The notes beneath the pieces are model-generated. The model had not been told where the DNA came from, did no database searches, and saw only the letters and a list, made by a program, of their open reading frames with translations. Source: Pseudomonas putida (lineage in GTDB: Bacteria > Pseudomonadota > Gammaproteobacteria > Pseudomonadales > Pseudomonadaceae). Taken from it: a DNA stretch of 64,000 nt. Below are positions 58,162 to 64,000 of this stretch, piece after piece (positions within the stretch are counted from its first letter, which is position 1; each line of letters opens with the position of its first letter). The DNA lies in NCBI GenBank assembly GCA_029953615.1, contig CP124529.1, positions 1,578,998 to 1,642,997 of the forward strand, written 5' to 3'. Made by a program: the position numbers and the translations under genes.

Positions 58162-60050
58162 CACAGGGCTGATTCCTGGGTAACGGTGGCAGGCGCGAAC
58201 TCGGGCTTGAGCCGGCCGTTTTCGTCGAGCAGCCAGGCGTCCATCACCTGGCGCACCACCGGGGCGGCGACGCCCGAGCCGGACTCGCCGTTCTCGACCA
58301 TCACCGAAACCACGATCTTCGGGTTCTCGGCAGGGGCGAAGGCGACGAACAGGGCGTGGTCGCGATGGCGCTCCTGGAGCTTGTTACGGTCGTACTTCTC
58401 GCCCTGCTTGATCGCCACCACCTGGGCGGTACCGCTCTTGCCGGCAATGCGGTACTGCGAGCCGATGGCCGCCTTGCGTGCGGTACCGCGGGCGTTGTGC
58501 ATCACCTGCTCCATGCCATGGGTGACCTTGGCCCAGTCGGACTTGTCACGCAGCACGATGTTTTCCATCGGGTTGTCGTCCACCGGCGGCTGGCCTTCGA
58601 TAGTCTTGGCCAGGTGCGGCCGGTTCCACACACCCTTGTTGGCGATCAGCGCAGTGGCTTGGGCCAGTTGCAGCGGCGTCGCCTGCATGTAGCCCTGGCC
58701 GATGCCGAGGATCAGGGTCTCGCCGGGGAACCAGGCCTGGCGGCGGGTAGCGCGCTTCCATTCGCGGGACGGCATCAGCCCGGCGGATTCCTCGAACATG
58801 TCGAGGGCAACCCGCTGGCCGATACCGAACTTGTTCATGTAGCTGGACAACCGATCGATGCCCATCTTGTGCGCAAGGTCGTAGAAGTAGGTGTCGTTGG
58901 AGCGCATGATCGCGGTGTCCAGGTCGACCCAGCCATCGCCCGAGCGGTTCCAGTTACGGTATTTGTGGTCGTAGTTGGGCAGCTGATAGTAGCCCGGGTC
59001 GAATACCCGGCTGCCGGCATTGACCACGCCACTGTCAAGGCCGGCGATGGCCACCGCCGGCTTGATGGTCGAGCCTGGCGGGTACAGGCCACGCAGCACG
59101 CGGTTGAACAGCGGTCGGTCGATCGAGTCGCGCAGCTCGGCATAGGCCTTGAAGCCAATGCCGGTGACGAACAGGTTGGGGTCGAAGCTGGGCTGGCTGA
59201 CCATCGCCAACACCTCGCCGGTACGCGGGTCGAGCGCCACCACCGCACCACGCCGGCCACCCAGGGCTGCCTCGGCGGCCTCCTGCAGCTTGATGTCCAG
59301 GCTCAGCACGATGTCTTTGCCCGGTTTCGGGTCGGTGCGCTTGAGCACCCGCAGTACGCGGCCGCGGGCGTTGGTTTCGACTTCCTCGTAGCCCACCTGG
59401 CCATGCAGGTCGGCTTCGTAGAAGCGTTCGATGCCGGTCTTGCCGATGTGGTGGGTGCCGCTGTAGTTCACCGGGTCGAGGGTTTTCAGCTCTTTCTCGT
59501 TGATCCGCCCTACATACCCCACCGAATGGGCGAAGTGCGCGCCCTGCGGGTAATGGCGCACCAACTGTGCCACCACTTCCACGCCAGGCAGGCGGAACTG
59601 GTTCACTGCCACGCGAGCGATCTGCTCTTCGTTGAGCTCGAACAGGATCGGCACCGGCTCGAACGGCCGACGGCCCTGGCGCATGCGCTTCTCGAACAGG
59701 GCGCGGTCGTCGGCTGTCAGCTCCAGCACTTCGACGATGGTATCCAGCACTTCCTGCCAGTTACCCGCACGTTCGCGGGTCATCGACAGGCTGAAGCTGG
59801 GCCGGTTATCGGCGACGATCACCCCGTTGCGGTCGAAGATCAGCCCGCGGGTCGGCGGGATCGGCTGCACATGCACCCGGTTGTTCTCCGACAGCGTCGA
59901 GTGATAGTCGTGCTGGATGACCTGCAGGTAGTACAACCGCGCGATCAGCACGCAAACAAGCAGCATGACCGCCGCTGCGCCGACCACGACGCGGTTGCGC
60001 ACCAGGCGGGCGTCTTTCTCGTGGTCCTTGAGACGGATCGGCTGCGACAT
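58161..60050 (-). CDS. mrdA: Penicillin-binding protein 2
   Basis: The 629-residue class B transpeptidase that works with RodA in side-wall growth. One N-terminal membrane helix (VVGAAAVMLLVCVLIARLYY) is followed by the pedestal domain (VHVQPIPPTRGLIFDRNGV) and the transpeptidase: active Ser in YPPGSTIKPAVAIAGL, SND in IMRSNDTYFYDLA and KSG in RIAGKSGTAQVVAIK. It heads mrdA-rodA-mltB-rlpA, 16 bp after rlmH. Confidence 0.96.
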   Translation of the reverse strand: MSQPIRLKDHEKDARLVRNRVVVGAAAVMLLVCVLIARLYYLQVIQHDYHSTLSENNRVHVQPIPPTRGLIFDRNGVIVADNRPSFSLSMTRERAGNWQEVLDTIVEVLELTADDRALFEKRMRQGRRPFEPVPILFELNEEQIARVAVNQFRLPGVEVVAQLVRHYPQGAHFAHSVGYVGRINEKELKTLDPVNYSGTHHIGKTGIERFYEADLHGQVGYEEVETNARGRVLRVLKRTDPKPGKDIVLSLDIKLQEAAEAALGGRRGAVVALDPRTGEVLAMVSQPSFDPNLFVTGIGFKAYAELRDSIDRPLFNRVLRGLYPPGSTIKPAVAIAGLDSGVVNAGSRVFDPGYYQLPNYDHKYRNWNRSGDGWVDLDTAIMRSNDTYFYDLAHKMGIDRLSSYMNKFGIGQRVALDMFEESAGLMPSREWKRATRRQAWFPGETLILGIGQGYMQATPLQLAQATALIANKGVWNRPHLAKTIEGQPPVDDNPMENIVLRDKSDWAKVTHGMEQVMHNARGTARKAAIGSQYRIAGKSGTAQVVAIKQGEKYDRNKLQERHRDHALFVAFAPAENPKIVVSVMVENGESGSGVAAPVVRQVMDAWLLDENGRLKPEFAPATVTQESAL

Positions 60051-60066
60051 CGGACTGCTTACAGGC

Positions 60067-60534
60067 TCATTTATGGTAAGGATGCCCGGACAACACGGTC
60101 CAGGCGCGGTAGATCTGCTCGCCGATGAGTATCCTTACCAATGGGTGCGGCAGGGTCAGCGGCGACAGCGACCAGCGTTGCTCGGCGCGTGCACAGACCT
60201 CGGGAGCCAGGCCTTCCGGGCCACCCACCATCAAATTCACCGTGCGCGCATCCAGGCGCCAGCGGTCCAGTTCGGTCGCCAGCTGCTCGGTACTCCAGGG
60301 CTTGCCATGGACCTCGAGGGTAACGATGCGTTCCCCTGGCTGAACCTTGCTCAGCATGGCCTCGCCCTCCTGACGAATCAGGCGGGCGACGTCGGCATTC
60401 TTGCCACGGGTATTCAGCGGAACTTCCACCAGCTCCAGCGACAGCTCGGCAGGCAGGCGCTTGGCATATTCATGCCAGCCTTCCTCGACCCACTTCGGCA
60501 TGCGCGAGCCGACCGCGATCAGGCGCAGACGCAC
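60067..60534 (-). CDS. rlmH: 23S rRNA (pseudouridine1915-N3)-methyltransferase
   Basis: The 155-residue SPOUT methyltransferase RlmH. It starts at GTG 60534 ([20 protein letters not shown]), with AAGGAAA 6 nt upstream. The SAM knot is [14 protein letters not shown], and the end [18 protein letters not shown] with GHPYHK is characteristic. It lies 10 bp after rsfS, a pairing that is widely conserved. Confidence 0.95.
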   Translation of the reverse strand: MRLRLIAVGSRMPKWVEEGWHEYAKRLPAELSLELVEVPLNTRGKNADVARLIRQEGEAMLSKVQPGERIVTLEVHGKPWSTEQLATELDRWRLDARTVNLMVGGPEGLAPEVCARAEQRWSLSPLTLPHPLVRILIGEQIYRAWTVLSGHPYHK

Positions 60535-60544
60535 AGCGCTTTCC

Positions 60545-60964
60545 TTATTCCCGGTCCTTGAGCTTGTCGGAGTACTCGTGGGCATGGTCCGGGCTGTGGT
60601 GCTTGCCATCGGCAGCACGGCTTTGCTCGGCACCCTGCCACAGGCGCTCCAGGTCGTAGAACTGACGGGCAGCGGCGGTCATCATGTGCACGATGACGTC
60701 GTTCAGGTCCAGCAACACCCAGTCGCTGTCACCCTTGCCTTCTTCACCCAGTGGCTGGGCACCCTTGGCCTTGACCGCCTCGCGCACCTTTTCCAGCATC
60801 GCGTTGATCTGGCGGTTGGAGGTACCAGTGGCAATGATCATGTAGTCGGTCAGGCTGTGCTTTTCGCGCACGTCGATGACCTGGATGTCCTGGGCCTTGA
60901 CGTCTTCCAGCGCTGCCTTGGTCAGGGCGACCAGTTCTTCGCCGTGGATTTTCTGCTTGTTCAT
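60545..60964 (-). CDS. rsfS: Ribosome silencing factor RsfS
   Basis: The 139-residue protein binds L14 and stops subunit joining when nutrients are short. Family blocks: [39 protein letters not shown] and [20 protein letters not shown], then FYDLERLW. The C-terminal 20 residues are variable and His-rich. ATG 60964 has no strong ribosome-binding site. It follows nadD by 43 bp. Confidence 0.94.
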   Translation of the reverse strand: MNKQKIHGEELVALTKAALEDVKAQDIQVIDVREKHSLTDYMIIATGTSNRQINAMLEKVREAVKAKGAQPLGEEGKGDSDWVLLDLNDVIVHMMTAAARQFYDLERLWQGAEQSRAADGKHHSPDHAHEYSDKLKDRE

Positions 60965-61007
60965 ATAAAACTCGTTCAACTCGTTGGATGAGGCGCCAGG
61001 GGCACCG

Positions 61008-61667
61008 TCAGTTAGGCGCACGATACAATTCGTGCGCCTCGATGTAGGCCAGTACGGCGTCCGGCACCAGGAACCTCACCGATTTGCCGCTGGCCAGCAG
61101 CTGTCGGATCTGTGTAGCCGACACCGCAAGCGGTGTCTGCCAGACGAACGAAATGTTTCCCGCCGGGCCGGACATGGCGGTGGGATCGCTCTCCGAGCGC
61201 GCAGCCAGCAGGTTGCGCAGCTCGTCAGGGGGTTCTACGTCGGCATCCGGGCGTTGCAGCACCAGGATGTGACAGTGTTGCAGCAATTCTTCCCAGCGGT
61301 GCCAGCTGGGCAGGCCACAGAAGGCATCCCAGCCCAGCACCAGGAACAGCTGGTCGTTGGCGGCCAGTTCGGCGCGGATCGATTCCAGCGTATCGAGGGT
61401 GTACGACGGCTTGTCGCGCGCCAGTTCGCGGGCATCCACACTCAGGCACGGCACGCCCTGCACGGCATGTTGCACCATCGCCAAGCGGTCCTGTGCGGCC
61501 ACCTGCGGGGTATCGCGGTGCGGCGGCCGGGCATTGGGCAGCAGGCGCAGCTCGTCCAGCCCCATGAATTCGGCAACTTCCAGCGCGCTGCGCAGGTGGC
61601 CGATATGCACGGGGTCAAAGGTGCCGCCCAGAATGCCGATGCGCCGGACTGCCTGTGTCTTGCTCAA
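61008..61667 (-). CDS. nadD: Nicotinate-nucleotide adenylyltransferase
   Basis: Makes deamido-NAD from nicotinate mononucleotide and ATP. The 219-residue nucleotidyltransferase starts at TTG 61667, 1 bp past the proA stop, with AGGAG 10 nt upstream inside proA. Motifs: [20 protein letters not shown] near the start and [20 protein letters not shown] near the end (ISxTxIR type). Translation is probably coupled to proA. Confidence 0.94.
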   Translation of the reverse strand: MSKTQAVRRIGILGGTFDPVHIGHLRSALEVAEFMGLDELRLLPNARPPHRDTPQVAAQDRLAMVQHAVQGVPCLSVDARELARDKPSYTLDTLESIRAELAANDQLFLVLGWDAFCGLPSWHRWEELLQHCHILVLQRPDADVEPPDELRNLLAARSESDPTAMSGPAGNISFVWQTPLAVSATQIRQLLASGKSVRFLVPDAVLAYIEAHELYRAPN

Positions 61668-61668
61668 C

Positions 61669-62940
61669 TCAGCAGGACTCCTGGCCGCGCAGCTGGCCGT
61701 CGCCGATCACGACGTACTTCTCGCAGGTCAGGCCTTCCAGGCCGACCGGGCCACGGGCATGCAGCTTGTCGGTGGAAATGCCGATTTCCGCGCCCAGGCC
61801 GTACTCGAAGCCGTCGGCGAAGCAAGTCGGGGTATTGAGCATGACCGACGCCGAGTCGACTTCGGCCATGAACTGGCGGGCTTCACCCTGGTGTTCGCTG
61901 ATAATCGAATCGGTGTGATGCGAGCCGTAGTGGTTGATGTGCTCGATGGCCTGGTCCAGGCCTTCAACCACGCGGATCGCCAGGATCGCGTCCAGGTACT
62001 CGGTGTGCCAGTCGGCCTCGGTGGCCGGCTTGGCGTCGATGATCGCGCGGGTGCGCTCGCAGCCACGCAGCTCGACGCCCTTCTCCAGGAAGCGGCGGGC
62101 CATTTCCGGCAGGAAGCGCTCGGCCACCTGCTGGTCGACCAGCAGGGTTTCCATGGCGCCACAGATGCCGTAGCGGTACGTCTTGGCGTTGAACGCCACG
62201 CGCCAGGCCTTGTCCAGGTCGGCATGCCGGCTGACGTAGACGTGGCAGATACCGTCCAGGTGCTTGATCACCGGCACGCGGGCATCGCGACTGATGCGTT
62301 CGATCAGGCCACGGCCACCACGCGGCACGATGACGTCGACGAACTCCGGCATGCTGATCAGCGCGCCCACGGCTTCGCGGTCGGTGGTCTCGACCACCTG
62401 CACCACGGCTGCCGGCAGGCCGGCGGCGGCCAGCCCACGCTGGATGCAGGTGGCGATGGCGCGGTTGGAGTGGATGGCTTCGGAGCCGCCACGCAGGATG
62501 GTCGCGTTACCCGACTTCAGGCACAGGCTGGCGGCATCGATGGTCACGTTCGGGCGTGATTCGTAGATGATCCCGATCACCCCCAGCGGCGTGCGCATCT
62601 TGCCGACCTGAATGCCCGATGGGCGGTAGCTCATGTCGCGGATGGCACCGACAGGGTCCGGCAGGCTGGCCACCTGGCGCAGGCCGGTGATCATGCCGTC
62701 GATACGCGCCGGAGTCAGCGCCAGACGGTCAAGCAGCGCCGGCTCCAGGCCGTTGGCACGGCCGGCGGCCAAGTCCAGCTCGTTGGCAGCGGTCAGCTCG
62801 GCACGCGCGCCGTCCAGTGCGTCGGCGGCAGCCTGCAGGGCGCGGTTCTTCTGCGCGGTGCTGGCACGGCCGATCACCCGGGAAGCTTCACGGGCAGCGC
62901 GACCCAGGCGGGTCATATAGTCAAGAACGGACTCAGTCAT
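61669..62940 (-). CDS. proA: Gamma-glutamyl phosphate reductase
   Basis: The 423-residue NADPH enzyme of proline synthesis reduces glutamyl phosphate to the semialdehyde. Blocks: [40 protein letters not shown], the catalytic Cys in [16 protein letters not shown], and [20 protein letters not shown] with the GPVGLEGL that follows. It starts the proA-nadD-rsfS-rlmH run. The 330-bp region to mpg (62941-63270) has the promoter and a REP pair, nothing else seen. Confidence 0.96.
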   Translation of the reverse strand: MTESVLDYMTRLGRAAREASRVIGRASTAQKNRALQAAADALDGARAELTAANELDLAAGRANGLEPALLDRLALTPARIDGMITGLRQVASLPDPVGAIRDMSYRPSGIQVGKMRTPLGVIGIIYESRPNVTIDAASLCLKSGNATILRGGSEAIHSNRAIATCIQRGLAAAGLPAAVVQVVETTDREAVGALISMPEFVDVIVPRGGRGLIERISRDARVPVIKHLDGICHVYVSRHADLDKAWRVAFNAKTYRYGICGAMETLLVDQQVAERFLPEMARRFLEKGVELRGCERTRAIIDAKPATEADWHTEYLDAILAIRVVEGLDQAIEHINHYGSHHTDSIISEHQGEARQFMAEVDSASVMLNTPTCFADGFEYGLGAEIGISTDKLHARGPVGLEGLTCEKYVVIGDGQLRGQESC

Positions 62941-63089
62941 GGGTTCGGTGTCTTGGCGAAGGGGAAATCGGCTGATTATAACTGCCGCGCAGGTGTACGC
63001 CCAGCGGCGGGTGGCGGATGGTAGAAAATGGCTGGGGCATTGTGTAGGAAAGATGTAACCGGGGTTATCGAAAATTCTTTCTCCTGTTG

Positions 63090-63185
63090 CGGCCCTTTCG
63101 CGGGCGCGCCCGCTCCCACAGTGATTGCACAAGGCCCCGAGCCCTGTGGAGTACCTGTGGGAGCGGGCATGCCCGCGAAAGGACC
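63090..63185. repeat. REP inverted-repeat pair (GCGGGC type)
   Basis: Arms GCGGCCCTTTCGCGGGCGCG and CGGGCATGCCCGCGAAAGGA are unusual here in lying between divergent genes (proA and mpg) instead of at gene ends. Confidence 0.85.
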
Positions 63186-63270
63186 TGCACAACCAACATT
63201 CCACTCGATTCAGCCTCGATTAAGCCATTCATTGTTATCATCCCCGCCTCCTCAACCGCGAACCGCCCGC

Positions 63271-63939
63271 ATGCCAGCCTTGCCCGACAGTTTTTTCGAC
63301 CGCGACGCCCAGACCCTGGCCAAGGCCCTGCTGGGCAAAGTCATCCGCCATCGCCAAGGCAATCTGTGGCTGGCTGCGCGCATCATCGAGACCGAGGCCT
63401 ACTACCTCACCGACAAAGGCAGCCACGCCTCGCTCGGCTACACCGAAAAACGCAAGGCGCTGTTCCTCGATGGCGGGCACATCTATATGTACTACGCGCG
63501 CGGCGGCGACTCATTGAACTTCAGCGCCCACGGGCCGGGTAACGCGGTGCTGATCAAGTCCGCCTATCCTTGGCTGGACGCCCGCTCGGGGCCGAACAGC
63601 CTGGCACAGATGCAACTGAACAACCCCGATGCCAGCGGCAACCTCCGCCCGGCCGAGCGCCTGTGCGCCGGCCAGACCTTGCTGTGCCGGGCCCTGGGCC
63701 TGAAGGTGCCGCACTGGGACGCCCAGCGTTTCGACGCCGAGCGCCTGTACGTGGAGGATTGCGGCAATGCCGTGCCACGGATTATCCAGGCCGCCCGCCT
63801 GGGCATCCCGCAGGGACGCGACGAGCACCTGCCCTACCGGTTCGTCGATGCCGAATATGCCCGTTTCTGCACACGAAACCCGTTACGTCGCGGCCAGGTC
63901 GAAGGCCACGATTTCTTCATTCTCGAACAAGGAAGCTGA
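63271..63939 (+). CDS. DNA-3-methyladenine glycosylase (Mpg/AAG type)
   Basis: The 222-residue base-excision repair enzyme removes alkylated purines. The catalytic Glu is in RIIETEAYYLTDKGSHAS; IYMYYARGGDSLNFSAHGPG and AVLIKSAYPWLDARSGPN follow. The N-terminus FFDRDAQTLAKALLGKVIRH fits the family. ATG 63271 is the first sensible start. With the aidB-like gene it is the second alkylation-linked gene of the window, but they are not adjacent. Confidence 0.92.
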   Translation: MPALPDSFFDRDAQTLAKALLGKVIRHRQGNLWLAARIIETEAYYLTDKGSHASLGYTEKRKALFLDGGHIYMYYARGGDSLNFSAHGPGNAVLIKSAYPWLDARSGPNSLAQMQLNNPDASGNLRPAERLCAGQTLLCRALGLKVPHWDAQRFDAERLYVEDCGNAVPRIIQAARLGIPQGRDEHLPYRFVDAEYARFCTRNPLRRGQVEGHDFFILEQGS

Positions 63940-63942
63940 ACC

Positions 63943-64000
63943 ATGGGCCAATGGCTCGACAGCCTGACCGGCTGGCTCAGCGCCAACCCGCAGTGGCTTG
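63943..64000 (+). CDS. Start of a gene cut by the window edge
   Basis: Nineteen codons are visible (MGQWLDSLTGWLSANPQWL). GGAAG lies about 8 nt before the ATG, only 3 bp after mpg, so it is co-transcribed. The start resembles DedA/PAP2-type membrane proteins of Pseudomonas, but this is too short to be sure. Confidence 0.5.
   Translation, partial: MGQWLDSLTGWLSANPQWL

Overview
The window is GC-rich chromosomal DNA from a fluorescent pseudomonad, almost certainly the Pseudomonas putida group. The protein set, the gene order and the many P. putida-type REP inverted repeats support this. From memory, the order matches roughly PP_4755 to PP_4813 of P. putida KT2440. The right half also follows P. 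aeruginosa around PA3970-PA3987 and, further right, its lipoate/rod-shape cluster; these correspondences are recalled, not searched. I see no prophage, transposase, CRISPR array, tRNA or rRNA. The density of protein genes is normal.

Layout. 1-8.6 kb is transport and sugar-acid catabolism: a broken MFS exporter with a divergent LysR regulator, a GABA-type permease, and a D-glucarate module (gudD, gudP, divergent FadR-type regulator with TTGT-N3-ACAA operators). 8.6-30.4 kb is mixed housekeeping: quinone oxidoreductase-like MDR, HAD phosphatase, tesB, GNAT, a broken histidine phosphatase, a deacetylase-family enzyme, a PP_4765-type flavoprotein, rhlE, yedA, two Lrp/AsnC regulators, a NYN nuclease with a DnaQ-like exonuclease, two tandem unknown paralogs, hrpB, fieF, rluE and amn. 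30.6-38.6 kb holds an aidB-like gene, a LadS-like sensor kinase, thiD-thiE-hemL and a Sel1 protein. 38.9-42.7 kb is ybeZ-ybeY-corC-lnt, without the miaB that normally heads this operon. 44.3-50.4 kb is leuS-lptE-holA, arfA and a lytic transglycosylase. 50.5-62.9 kb is a long leftward block: ldcA, lipA-lipB-ybeD, dacA, rlpA-mltB-rodA-mrdA, rlmH-rsfS-nadD-proA. It joins lipoate synthesis, lateral-wall peptidoglycan synthesis, ribosome maturation, NAD and proline synthesis. mpg and the start of one more gene end the window.

Main observations. (1) Six genes are each broken by one frameshift consistent with a single inserted base; two (leuS, lnt) are normally essential, so insertion-type sequence errors are the best explanation. 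(2) arfA carries an intrinsic terminator inside its own coding sequence, the hallmark of the ribosome-rescue backup switch controlled by trans-translation. (3) Three perfect DnaA boxes lie within 600 bp in and before the flavoprotein gene. (4) A leftward intrinsic terminator with no gene upstream marks a possible small RNA near 27.2 kb. (5) miaB is missing from its conserved place. (6) Two tandem paralogs of unknown function share a GISxNGYLGFY motif. (7) Seventeen REP loci occupy gene ends, one supplying a stop codon.
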